Part shown: piece by piece, positions 23,527 to 31,950 of the stretch
How the letters are laid out: each line of letters starts with the position of its first letter
Position numbering within the stretch: the first letter of the stretch is position 1
Origin: JACDCA01 sp963810305
GTDB lineage: Bacteria; Acidobacteriota; Vicinamibacteria; Vicinamibacterales; 2-12-FULL-66-21
Assembly: GCA_963810305.1 (NCBI GenBank)
Contig: CAWEMY010000005.1
Coordinates: 62,001-126,000, forward strand
DNA: 64,000 bases
Direction of reading: 5' to 3'
The notes under the pieces: model-generated
Seen by the model: only the letters and a program-made list of their open reading frames with translations
What the model was told of the DNA's origin: nothing
Databases searched by the model: none
Made by a program: the position numbers and the translations under genes

Positions 23527-26007
23527 ATGAACTCTCTCCTCCAGGATCTTCGCTACGCGGTGCGGACGTTCGGGTCGAGCCGCGGTTTGACCGCGACGGC
23601 GATCTTGTCGCTCGCCCTCGCGATTGGCGCCAACACCGCGATCTTCAGCGTCGCCAGCGCGCTGCTCCTCCGTCCGCTCCCGTACCAGGACCCGGAACGG
23701 CTGGCCATTCTATGGAACCGGTCGCCGGGGCTCGGGATCGAGGAAGACTGGTTTTCGACGGCGCAGTATTTCGACATCCGTAATGCCGCGAGCAGCTTCG
23801 AGCAGGTCGCCATTGCGATCGGCTCGAATCTGAATCTGACCGGCGACGGCGAGCCGGAGCGGGTCGGGACGATCCGGGTCTCGCCAAACCTGCTTCCGAT
23901 GATCGGCGCGCACCCGGCGCTCGGGCGCACCTTTACCGATGCGGATGCCGCGGACGGTGCCGCCGGTGTTGCCATCCTCCATCACGGCACCTGGATGCGG
24001 CGTTACGGTGGGGATCCACAGGCGATCGGACGGTCGCTCGTGCTCAACGGCCAGTCGTTTCAGATCGTCGGCGTCATGCCGAAGACCTTCACGCTTCGGC
24101 GCGAAGTGCTGCCCACACTCGGCGGGGCGGAGGAAGCTGAGATCATCGTACCGCTGCGGCTCGGTCCAAAGGCATCGCAGACCCGTAACGGCGAGGATTA
24201 CAACATCGTTGCCCGGCTGAAGCCGGGGGTGTCGGTGCCGCAGGCGCAGGCGGAGATGGATGCTCTGACCGCACGCCTTCGGCAGGAGCACCCGGACTTC
24301 TATCCGCCAAACGGCGGCCTCACGTTCAGTGTCGTCCCTCTCCAGCAACAAGTCGTCGGTGATGTCACGCGCGCCGTGATCCTGCTGATGGCCGCGGTCG
24401 GCGTCGTTCTGCTGATCGCGTGCGCCAACCTCGCGAACCTGCTGCTGTCGCGCGCGCTGGCACGCCGTAAGGAAGTCGCCATTCGCGCGGCACTTGGAGC
24501 CAGCCGCGGTCGGATCGTCCGGCAGCTGCTGACCGAAAGCGTCCTGCTCTCGCTGCTGGGCGGTATCGGTGGACTGGTGCTGGCGTTCTGGGGCGTGAAC
24601 GCGATCCACCGGCTCGGCACCAGGAGCGTGCCTCGCTTGCACGACGTGGGCATCGACGGGGTTGTGCTGCTCTTCACCGCCGCCGTTTCGATCGCCGCTG
24701 GAATCATCTTCGGCCTTGCTCCGGCGCTGCGGCTCGGGACCGTCGATCTGCACACGTCGCTGAAGGCCTCCGAGCGCGGATCATCCGGCGGGCAAAGCCT
24801 CTGGGGGCGCGGCGGACGATTGCGCGGTCTTCTGGTCGCCGGTGAGCTGGCGCTGTGTGTCATGGTCCTGATCGCCGCCGGGCTGCTGGTTCGCAGCTTC
24901 GCCCGCGTTCACGATGTCGCGCCAGGCTTCAATCCCGCGCGCGTGCTGACGCTGGAATTGACGATGGCGGGACGGAAGTACGCCGACGCTGGCCGCGTGT
25001 ACGAGACCTACCGCGAGCTGTGGAATCGGCTCAACGCGGTCCCCGGCGTGACCGCAGCCGGTGGTGTCACCGCCCTCCCGCTCAGTCAGATGTTTGCGTG
25101 GGGACCGATCACCGTTGAAGGACGGAATGCGCCAGCCGGGGAGAAGTTCATCAACGTCGACATTCGCACCGTCGCCGGTGATTACTTCAAGGCCATGGAG
25201 ATCCCGCTCGTGCGCGGCAGGTTCTTCAACGATCAGGACACGCGCGAGACGCCGATCGTCGTGGTCGTGGACCAGCGGATGGCCGAGGACCTCTGGCCGG
25301 GGCAGGACGCCGTCGGCAAGCGGATCCGCACCGGCGGCTTCGACGTCCGGCCCGATACACCGTGGATGACGGTGATCGGCGTCTCAGGACGCGTCCGGCA
25401 ATACGCCCTCGACGCCGGCGATCCGCGGATCGCCATGTACTTCTGGCACAAACAGCGGCCATCGCGCGCCCTGAACGTCGTCATCCGCTCGACGTCACCC
25501 GACCCGATCACGATCGCGCCGTCGGTCAGGCAGCAGATCCGGGAGCTCGACGCCGACCTGCCGATATACAACGTGCGGACGATGGAGCAGCGTGTCGATG
25601 AATCGCTGGCGCGGCGGCGTTTCGCAATGTCGCTGCTGTCGCTGTTTGCGTTGCTTGCGATGGGGCTTGCAGCCGTAGGTACCTATGGGGTGATTGCCTA
25701 CCTCGTCAGCCAGGGGGTCCGCGACATCGGCATCCGTCTGGCGCTCGGCGCAACACCACGGAAGGTTGTGGGGACCGTCATGCGTGCGGGACTGGTGGTC
25801 GTCGCGTTGGGGATAGCCATTGGCCTTGCCGGGGCGCTGTTGTTCACGAGGTTCATGGGCGGGCTGCTCTTCAACGTGCCTGCGACCGACGCCGTGACGT
25901 TCGCGTCGATCGCGGTGATTCTTGCCGCGATCGCGACTGCCGCGATCTACCTCCCCGCACGCCGGGCCGCACGAGTGGATCCACTGATCGCGTTGCGGAC
26001 GGAATAG
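23527..26007 (+). CDS. ABC transporter permease of the ADOP (MacB/FtsX-like) family
   Basis: 826 aa, the double-length ADOP layout common in Acidobacteriota. N-terminal LLQDLRYAVRTFGSSRGLTA, helix 1, MacB periplasmic core, first FtsX domain with three helices (AVILLMAAVGVVLLIACANL ... ALARRKEVAIRAALGASRGR), then a second core and a second FtsX domain (GTYGVIAYLVSQGVRDIGIR) ending ARRAARVDPLIALRTE. It likely works with a separate MacB-like ATPase in transenvelope export or lipoprotein handling. No ATPase gene is next to it. ATG 23527. Confidence 0.95.
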   Translation: MNSLLQDLRYAVRTFGSSRGLTATAILSLALAIGANTAIFSVASALLLRPLPYQDPERLAILWNRSPGLGIEEDWFSTAQYFDIRNAASSFEQVAIAIGSNLNLTGDGEPERVGTIRVSPNLLPMIGAHPALGRTFTDADAADGAAGVAILHHGTWMRRYGGDPQAIGRSLVLNGQSFQIVGVMPKTFTLRREVLPTLGGAEEAEIIVPLRLGPKASQTRNGEDYNIVARLKPGVSVPQAQAEMDALTARLRQEHPDFYPPNGGLTFSVVPLQQQVVGDVTRAVILLMAAVGVVLLIACANLANLLLSRALARRKEVAIRAALGASRGRIVRQLLTESVLLSLLGGIGGLVLAFWGVNAIHRLGTRSVPRLHDVGIDGVVLLFTAAVSIAAGIIFGLAPALRLGTVDLHTSLKASERGSSGGQSLWGRGGRLRGLLVAGELALCVMVLIAAGLLVRSFARVHDVAPGFNPARVLTLELTMAGRKYADAGRVYETYRELWNRLNAVPGVTAAGGVTALPLSQMFAWGPITVEGRNAPAGEKFINVDIRTVAGDYFKAMEIPLVRGRFFNDQDTRETPIVVVVDQRMAEDLWPGQDAVGKRIRTGGFDVRPDTPWMTVIGVSGRVRQYALDAGDPRIAMYFWHKQRPSRALNVVIRSTSPDPITIAPSVRQQIRELDADLPIYNVRTMEQRVDESLARRRFAMSLLSLFALLAMGLAAVGTYGVIAYLVSQGVRDIGIRLALGATPRKVVGTVMRAGLVVVALGIAIGLAGALLFTRFMGGLLFNVPATDAVTFASIAVILAAIATAAIYLPARRAARVDPLIALRTE

Positions 26008-26132
26008 GACACGGCTGACCTCTCCGGGCGACTCCCGCCGGCCCTCTCGAGGGGCTCGATGCCTGTAGCGCGGCGCGGACCTCTGGTGCGCGACTTGCAA
26101 TGCTCGAGTCGCCTGCCTTAGAGAGGGATACG

Positions 26133-26990
26133 ATGCGTCGCAGTCTCCGTTCCTTGAGTCTTGTCGCTGGTTTCTTCGCCGTCACGTTCGTTCTCGCGCC
26201 GGCCGATGTGTACGCGCAACGCGGCCGCGCCGGCATACGTCCGGGGTCGGTGCGTGTCGTTGGCGCCGGCTTCTATCGTCCTTATTACTACCGTCCCTAC
26301 TACTACCGTTCCTTCTACAACCCTTACTTCTGGGACGCGGGATGGGGCCCGTACGGCTTCTATCCGTCGTTCTGGTATTCGCAATATCCAGGATATCGAT
26401 ACGTCTACGACGAGGCCTCGCTGCGGATCCAGGTCAGCCCGCGGGAGGCGCAGGTGTACGTCGACGGCTACTACGTCGGGATGGTCGATTCGTTTGACGG
26501 CACCTTTCAGCGGCTGCACCTGAGCCCCGGCGAACACGTCATCGAGATCTTCCTCGAGGGGCATCGCACCATTCGCGAACCGATGCAATTCCTGCCCAGA
26601 GAGGGATATCAGCTCAGACGCGCAATGGAACCGCTCGCCGCAGGAGACCCTGCTGCCGAACGGCCGCGTCCGGATCCAGGTGCCAGGCAGGCACCCCCCT
26701 CCTATCCCGGCGACTCGCGGCGACCGGACGAGCCCCGCGGACAAATTCGAAGCGACGAGGGCGGGGCGATCGTGGTTCGCGTGCAGCCTGGAGACGCCAC
26801 GCTCATCGTCGACGGGCAGAAGTGGGACACGCTGGCCGGCCGTGAGCCGCTGACGATCCAACTGCCAGAGGGTCCACACCGCATCGAGGTGCAGAGAGAG
26901 GGGTATCGGACGTTTTCGACCGAGGTACGCGTGCGGCGGGGTGAAACCGTTCCGCTGAACATCAGCCTCAGGTCGGGCGGAGGGGTTTAG
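26133..26990 (+). CDS. Exported PEGA-domain protein
   Basis: 285 aa. Signal peptide (LSLVAGFFAVTFVLAPADVY), a tyrosine-rich tract of about 35 residues (FYRPYYYRPYYYRSFYNPYF), a first PEGA domain (LRIQVSPREAQVYVDGYYVG), a proline/arginine linker, and a second PEGA domain (VVRVQPGDATLIVDGQKWDT, GPHRIEVQREGYRTFSTEVR). PEGA proteins are surface-layer or envelope-associated. ATG 26133 is chosen because GAGAGGG precedes it. The longer frame from 26100 spoils the signal peptide. Nine bases before the lytic transglycosylase gene, so probably an operon. Confidence 0.85.
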   Translation: MRRSLRSLSLVAGFFAVTFVLAPADVYAQRGRAGIRPGSVRVVGAGFYRPYYYRPYYYRSFYNPYFWDAGWGPYGFYPSFWYSQYPGYRYVYDEASLRIQVSPREAQVYVDGYYVGMVDSFDGTFQRLHLSPGEHVIEIFLEGHRTIREPMQFLPREGYQLRRAMEPLAAGDPAAERPRPDPGARQAPPSYPGDSRRPDEPRGQIRSDEGGAIVVRVQPGDATLIVDGQKWDTLAGREPLTIQLPEGPHRIEVQREGYRTFSTEVRVRRGETVPLNISLRSGGGV

Positions 26991-26999
26991 AATCCCTTC

Positions 27000-28016
27000 A
27001 TGCGTTCGGTCCGGTTGTTCTTGTGTGTCCTCCTGATCTCGGTGGTTTGGAGTTTGGACTTCGAGGTCTGGAGTTATCAGCAACCGGAACCATTGCCGCC
27101 ATTCGACAAGTGGATGGCGGACCTTCGCGCCGAAGCCGAAACACGCGGAATCCCGGCGGCGCTGCTCGATCGCGCCTTTGCCGGAGTGCAGCCGGTGGAA
27201 CAGATCCTCGAACGCGATCGCACGCAGGCGGAGTTCACGCTCGATCTCGAGTCGTATCTGAAGCGCCGGCTGACGCGCGACACGGTTCGCACCGCCCAGC
27301 GGATGTACAAGCAGCATCGCGCCGTGCTGGCGAAAGTCGAGAGCCACTACGGCGTCCCCTCACGCGTACTGGTCGCGGTCTGGGGGCTCGAGTCGAATTT
27401 CGGAAAGTTCGCCGGGGTGAGGCCGACGATCCCCACTCTTGTCACTCTGGCCTACGATCCGCGGCGCGGCCCGATGTTTCGCAACGAGCTGTTCAGCGCG
27501 CTGGAGATCGTGAACCGCGGCGACATCGAGCTCGATCGGCTCAAGGGTTCCTGGGCCGGGGCTCTCGGGCAGCCGCAGTTCATGCCTTCGAGTTATCTGA
27601 AATACGCGGAGGACTTCGACAACGACGGCCGCAAGGACATCTGGGGTTCGCAGGCTGACGTATTTGCGTCGATTGCCAACTACCTGAAACAGCACGGTTG
27701 GCGGACCGGCGCGTTGTGGGGCCGCGAGGTGAGAGTGCTCGGGACAGCTGACAAGGCGGTGGAGGCGGTCCCGCGCCGCGAGACCGGCTGCCGTGCGGAG
27801 CGGTCCATGACCGAGCCACAGCCGCTGGTCTACTGGCGAAAGATGGGCCTGCGGACGACCGCGAACAATCCGCTGCCGAATGCCGCGATCGACGCGTCGC
27901 TCGTCTCCGCCGGGCGGCGCAACTTTCTTCTCTACGACAACTACGACGCGCTGCTCGGTTACAACTGCGCGCACACGTATGCGTTGAGCGTGGCGCTGCT
28001 TTCAGAGCGACTGTAG
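27000..28016 (+). CDS. Lytic murein transglycosylase, MltB family
   Basis: 338 aa. A hydrophobic start (LFLCVLLISVVWSLDFEVWS) directs export. The SLT-type catalytic region contains VLVAVWGLESNFGKFAGVRP with the catalytic Glu in the LES motif, then SWAGALGQPQFMPSSYLKYA, DFDNDGRKDIWGSQADVFAS and a C-terminal NYDALLGYNCAHTYALSVAL. It cleaves peptidoglycan glycan strands to 1,6-anhydro ends. No lipobox is seen, so it is probably periplasmic rather than outer-membrane bound. The signal region overlaps a degenerate GTTTGGAGTTTGGA microsatellite. Confidence 0.92.
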   Translation: MRSVRLFLCVLLISVVWSLDFEVWSYQQPEPLPPFDKWMADLRAEAETRGIPAALLDRAFAGVQPVEQILERDRTQAEFTLDLESYLKRRLTRDTVRTAQRMYKQHRAVLAKVESHYGVPSRVLVAVWGLESNFGKFAGVRPTIPTLVTLAYDPRRGPMFRNELFSALEIVNRGDIELDRLKGSWAGALGQPQFMPSSYLKYAEDFDNDGRKDIWGSQADVFASIANYLKQHGWRTGALWGREVRVLGTADKAVEAVPRRETGCRAERSMTEPQPLVYWRKMGLRTTANNPLPNAAIDASLVSAGRRNFLLYDNYDALLGYNCAHTYALSVALLSERL

Positions 28017-28017
28017 G

Positions 28018-28072
28018 TGTGCCGCCTTCGCGCGAAGCGCTTCGGCGGATCTCGCCGTAGCCTTGGCGGAGG
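28018..28072. repeat. Dispersed inverted repeat (CGCCTTCGC...GGCGGAGGCGG)
   Basis: GCCGCCTTCGCGCGAAGCGC followed by TTCGGCGGATCTCGCCGTAG and CCTTGGCGGAGGCGG. It has internal palindromy (GCGCGAAGCGC) and lies directly after the transglycosylase stop. Same family as the insert at 38206-38262 and, reversed, the in-gene copy at 20387-20445. Confidence 0.6.
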
Positions 28073-28101
28073 CGGACGCGGGCATGACGGGGTCAGAACA
28101 G

Positions 28102-29274
28102 CTACGGCGATACCGGACGTCCGGCAACCAGGAAATCCGCCGGCGCCAGCGGGACGCGGACGGAGAATGTCGCGCCGCGCCCCTCGCCTTCGCTCTTCGC
28201 CTCGACTGTGCCGCCGTGCAATTCGGTGACGTGACGGACAATCGAGAGCCCCAGCCCGAGACCTCCGTGCGCGCGCGTCGAGGCGGCGTCCTGCTGCCGG
28301 AACCGATCGAACACAAAGGGCAGAAAGTCCGGGGTGATTCCCATCCCCGAGTCGGCAACCCCGATCACCAGCGCGGCATCGTCCACCCGTTCAGCGGTCA
28401 CGCGGATCGTGCCGCCCTCAGGCGTGAACTTGATCGCATTGGTGAGCAGGTTCCAGAGGACCTGCTGCATGCGGGCTGCGTCGCAGAGCAACGGTTGATC
28501 GGGGTCCGCCAGCGCCGCATCGATCGTGATGCGCTTCGCATCAGCGGACGGACGGACCGAGTCCACGGCCGCGTCGATGATGCGACTGACGGGGACGGCG
28601 CGCAGGTGGAGGCGCAGCTTCCCGGTAATGATCCGGGAAATATCCAGGAGGTCCTCGATCAGCTGCGCCTGCAACCGGGTGTTGCGTTCGATGATCTCGA
28701 TCGCCTTCCTCGCTGTCTGCGGATCGAGATTCCCGCTCGACAGCAGACGCGCCCAGCCCAGGATGGCATTGAGAGGCGTCCGCAGCTCGTGCGACAGGGT
28801 GGCGAGAAACTCGTCTTTCGCACGGTTGGCCGCCTGCGCTTCCTGTCGCGCATGCTGCTCACGCACGAGCAGTTGACGGAGTTCTTCGTCGGCGCGGTGG
28901 AGCGCGAGCGCATAACGCAGGCTGCGTTCCAGACGCTCCGCGGTGAGGCTGTTCTTGTTCAAGTAGTCCGCCGCCCCCGCCTTCATCAATTCGACGGCGA
29001 CCTCTTCGTCCCCCTGCCCAGTCAACGCAATTACCGGGACCGTCTCTCCCTTCGCGCGAATCTCCTTGAGGATTTCGACACCGTCCGCGCCGGGAAGGGC
29101 GTAGTCGAGCAGGACACAGTCGAAGGCCTGTGGAGTGAGCGCCGACATCGCAGCAGAACGATCGCTGCGCTCATCGACGACCGCGTCGAAGCGCGTCTGG
29201 CGCAACAGCCGCTTCACCGCCAGTCTGTCGACCTCGTCGTCGTCTACGAGAAGGACACGGAGGGGGAGTGACAT
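28102..29274 (-). CDS. Response-regulator receiver / histidine kinase hybrid
   Basis: 390 aa. REC domain first (VLLVDDDEVDRLAVKRLLRQ, phosphoacceptor Asp in CVLLDYALPG, ALTGQGDEEVAVELMKAGA), then a coiled segment, HisKA (AKDEFLATLSHELRTPLNAI) and HATPase_c (LLTNAIKFTPEGG, VADSGMGI, GLGLGLSIVRHVTELHGGTV). Cytosolic, with no input domain other than REC, so it relays signals from another kinase. It starts three bases after the stop of the upstream response regulator, so kinase, regulator and REC-kinase form one operon. Confidence 0.92.
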   Translation of the reverse strand: MSLPLRVLLVDDDEVDRLAVKRLLRQTRFDAVVDERSDRSAAMSALTPQAFDCVLLDYALPGADGVEILKEIRAKGETVPVIALTGQGDEEVAVELMKAGAADYLNKNSLTAERLERSLRYALALHRADEELRQLLVREQHARQEAQAANRAKDEFLATLSHELRTPLNAILGWARLLSSGNLDPQTARKAIEIIERNTRLQAQLIEDLLDISRIITGKLRLHLRAVPVSRIIDAAVDSVRPSADAKRITIDAALADPDQPLLCDAARMQQVLWNLLTNAIKFTPEGGTIRVTAERVDDAALVIGVADSGMGITPDFLPFVFDRFRQQDAASTRAHGGLGLGLSIVRHVTELHGGTVEAKSEGEGRGATFSVRVPLAPADFLVAGRPVSP

Positions 29275-29277
29275 CGA

Positions 29278-31305
29278 TCAGGGAAGTTCCACGAGCGTCC
29301 AGTACTTGTTGAGCGCCGCCATCAGCTCGACGAAGTTGATGAACGTGACCGGCTTCAGCAGGTAGCCGGCGACGTTCAGGTCGTATGCATTGACCTTGTC
29401 GCGCTCATCGTCGGAGGTCGTCAGGACGACAACCGGCGTGGCGTGCAGTTCGGGGTCGGCCCGCAGCTCGCGAAGAAACTCGATGCCGCTCATGCGCGGC
29501 ATGTTGAGATCGAGGAGAATCAGCCGCCGATCGCGCGGGACGGCGCCGGAGCGAAGCATCTCGAGCGCCTCGATGCCGTCGGCTGCGACAAACAGCGGGT
29601 TGGCGATCTTGTTCTTCCCAAATGCCCGCGTGACGTTCATTACGTCCACCTGATCGTCCTCGACGAGCAGGATGTTCAGCGTTTTTTCCATATCACTCGC
29701 AGTGCAGTTCCCTGAGTCCAGCCTAGGCTGCGGTCTTCGCCTTCTGGGCCACAGGAAAAAGAACGTGGCCCCCTGGCCCGGCGAGGATTCCACCCAGACG
29801 CGCCCGTGGTGCGACTCGACCAGCTTCTTCACCAGCGACAGACCGATGCCCGTCCCTTCTACCTTATCGCGCGGTTCGAGCGTCTGGAAGATCCCCCAGA
29901 TCCGTTCGTGATACTCCCGCGGGATGCCGACCCCGTTGTCACGGACACTGAACTGGTAGAGGCGGCCGCGGTCCGTCGCGTCGATGCCGATGACCGCGTC
30001 GCGCCGAGCCGAATGCTTCAGCGCGTTGCCGATCAGGTTCATGAATATCTGCTGCAGCGGCAGCGCCGCCGACTGCAGAGTCGGCAGCTGGCCGATGTTG
30101 ATTGTGACGTTGTCGCCCGGCGCCAGCAGATCCACCACTTCACCGACCAGCTTCCGGGTATCGACCTGCTCGACTTTCTGCGGGGCTCGGCCAGCGCGCG
30201 AGTAATGCAGGATCCCTTCGATCAACGCTTCCATGCGGTGCATGCGGGAACGCATCAAATCGAGCATCTCGTGCGTCTCGTCGCGAAGCGGGCCAGCACT
30301 GGTCAGGTCCTCTTCGATCCATCCTGCGAGATTGGCGATGCCACGGAGCGGCGCCCGCAGATCGTGCGACGCCGCATAGGCGAAAGCATCGAGCTCCCGG
30401 TTCGATCGTTCGAGGGCCTCGGCGGCGCTGTGTAACGAGGTCTCCGCCTCTTTGCGGTCGGTGATGTCCATGCAGATCCCGACGACGCGCTCGGGCTCGC
30501 CGGCTGCATTGAGGAACATTTGTCCGCGCGCCTCGATCCACCGCAACTCGCCGTCCGGACGGATGATCCGGTACTCGAGCAGGTACGGCGAATGGTTCGC
30601 GAGGGTATCCTCGACCTGCGCGAGCACCCGTTCGCGGTCATCCGGATGAATATGTTCCTGGAACGCCGCGAACGTCCCACCGAACGTCCCGAGCTCGAGA
30701 CCGTGGATGCGCTCGACATCCGGCGACCAGATCACGCGGCGTCCGGGCAGCTCCCATTCCCAGGTGCCGAGGCGACCGGCTTCGACCGCAAGGCGGAGGC
30801 GTGCAGCGACTTGTTCGAGTTCCCGCGTTCGTGCTTCGAGCGCGCGCCGCGCCTGTACTTGCTCGGTCACATCGATGCCGTGCGCCATCAGGCCGTAAGA
30901 CGCTCGCGACTCGTCGAGCAGCGGCTGATAGACGTAGTCGAAGAACCTGACCTGCGGTCCGCCCGGCGTCTGCATCGCGATCGGCAGTTCGCGCGCCTTC
31001 TGCGGTTCCGCCGTCTGGTAGGCGAGGTCCATCAACTCGATCGTGCGCTGGTCCGGCTGTGCGAACGCGTCGCGCATTTTCCTGCCGATGATTTCGACAT
31101 CCCCGATCAGCTCGCGATATCGCTCGTTGATCGTGTCGACGATGTGATGAGGACCACGCGTGACGCAGATCGCCGCGGGTGTTTGAGCCAGCACTTCACG
31201 GAGTTGCCCGTGTCGGAATTCTGCACGCGCGAGAGCGATCTGCTGTCGCGCTCCCGGTGTCAGAGTTGCGGCTGGTGTGTCAGGAGTGGATACACGCTTC
31301 GGCAT
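29278..31305 (-). CDS. PAS histidine kinase read through into a receiver-only response regulator
   Basis: As sequenced this is one frame of 675 aa. The kinase part has two PAS-like domains (CVTRGPHHIVDTINERYREL; WEWELPGRRVIWSPDVERIH with a PAC motif), HisKA (AFAYAASHDLRAPLRGIANL) and HATPase_c (NLIGNALKHSARRDAVIGID, VEGTGIGLSLVKKLVESHHG). It is joined through RRRRPQPRLDSGNCTAS to an Rcp1-like receiver (ILLVEDDQVDVMNVTRAF, LILLDLNMPRMSGIEFL) starting at ATG 29691. One base earlier in frame the kinase would end in KAKTAA and a stop at 29723, so the fusion probably reflects one missing A near 29740 and two separate genes. ATG 31305 is taken as start. The longer frame runs into a repeat element. 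Confidence 0.85.
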   Translation of the reverse strand: MPKRVSTPDTPAATLTPGARQQIALARAEFRHGQLREVLAQTPAAICVTRGPHHIVDTINERYRELIGDVEIIGRKMRDAFAQPDQRTIELMDLAYQTAEPQKARELPIAMQTPGGPQVRFFDYVYQPLLDESRASYGLMAHGIDVTEQVQARRALEARTRELEQVAARLRLAVEAGRLGTWEWELPGRRVIWSPDVERIHGLELGTFGGTFAAFQEHIHPDDRERVLAQVEDTLANHSPYLLEYRIIRPDGELRWIEARGQMFLNAAGEPERVVGICMDITDRKEAETSLHSAAEALERSNRELDAFAYAASHDLRAPLRGIANLAGWIEEDLTSAGPLRDETHEMLDLMRSRMHRMEALIEGILHYSRAGRAPQKVEQVDTRKLVGEVVDLLAPGDNVTINIGQLPTLQSAALPLQQIFMNLIGNALKHSARRDAVIGIDATDRGRLYQFSVRDNGVGIPREYHERIWGIFQTLEPRDKVEGTGIGLSLVKKLVESHHGRVWVESSPGQGATFFFLWPRRRRPQPRLDSGNCTASDMEKTLNILLVEDDQVDVMNVTRAFGKNKIANPLFVAADGIEALEMLRSGAVPRDRRLILLDLNMPRMSGIEFLRELRADPELHATPVVVLTTSDDERDKVNAYDLNVAGYLLKPVTFINFVELMAALNKYWTLVELP

Positions 31306-31406
31306 GCAGGGATCAACAGCCTGCCTGAGGCAAACCCAGTGCCACCGAGATGTCTCCGTGCTCGAGTCGGGTCCGATGGCGGTGTGGCCGCCCGCCCCGT
31401 AACTCA

Positions 31407-31939
31407 ACGCGGAATTGCTGCGGGCACCCACGCGGGGCCCGTCGCCCGGCAGCCCACTTTCTTGAAGCGCGCTCGCGGCCTGGCTTCGGATACGCGCGCT
31501 TCACAAAAAGCGGGCGCCCGCCGTGCGCCACCCGCGAGCCCGCCCGCCAATCCCGCGTTATCGAACTGGGGCGTGCGTCCCTCGAATCGCGTATGCGACC
31601 GATCACATGCGCCAATCGAGGATGTGATCACTCTGACGAACTTTCAGAACGATGCCGGCGGGGGCACGTCAGGTCCACGGCGCGATGCGGCTAGCCGGCA
31701 TCGTCAGTTCGAAAAACGAAACGCAGGCGTTTCGATCGGCGGAGGCGGTGATTCGCCACCGCCATATGGATAGCCCGTCCGCCCAACCGATCCTCAAACA
31801 GCGTGCAAGCAACCCCAGCCGGAGCCGCCATCGTAAGGCTAGCGCCGAAGGTTCGTTTTTCCCGGCGTCAAGCCGAGGCGCCGTGGACCTGACGTGCGCC
31901 CGCCGGCGAGTAGCGTGGGTGCCCGCAGCAATCCCGCGT
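31407..31939. mobile_element. Non-coding element with 27-bp terminal inverted repeats, copy 1
   Basis: Left end 31407-31433 (core TTGCTGCGGGCACCCACGC) and right end 31913-31939 (core GCGTGGGTGCCCGCAGCAAT) are inverted with one mismatch in 27. Inside lies a second inverted pair, 31656-31683 and 31878-31905, 28 bp with one mismatch, around GTCAGGTCCACGGCGC. The left 150 bp and the inner 250 bp recur in copy 2 at 37812-38370. No open frame in it resembles a transposase and there is no clear target duplication. It looks MITE-like or like a modular intergenic repeat. Confidence 0.75.
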
Positions 31940-31950
31940 GGCCTCGGCTG

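Noticed and set aside
31313..31631. Short minus-strand frames shared by both inverted-repeat elements (VAHGGRPLFVKRAYPKP)
   Set aside because: The similarity follows the DNA repeat and starts and stops differ between copies. Two alternative frames are equally open, so no coding evidence.
31780..31800. Possible integron attC site (GCCCAAC core) in the element
   Set aside because: No matching GTTRRRC partner at a sensible distance, no integrase, no cassettes.
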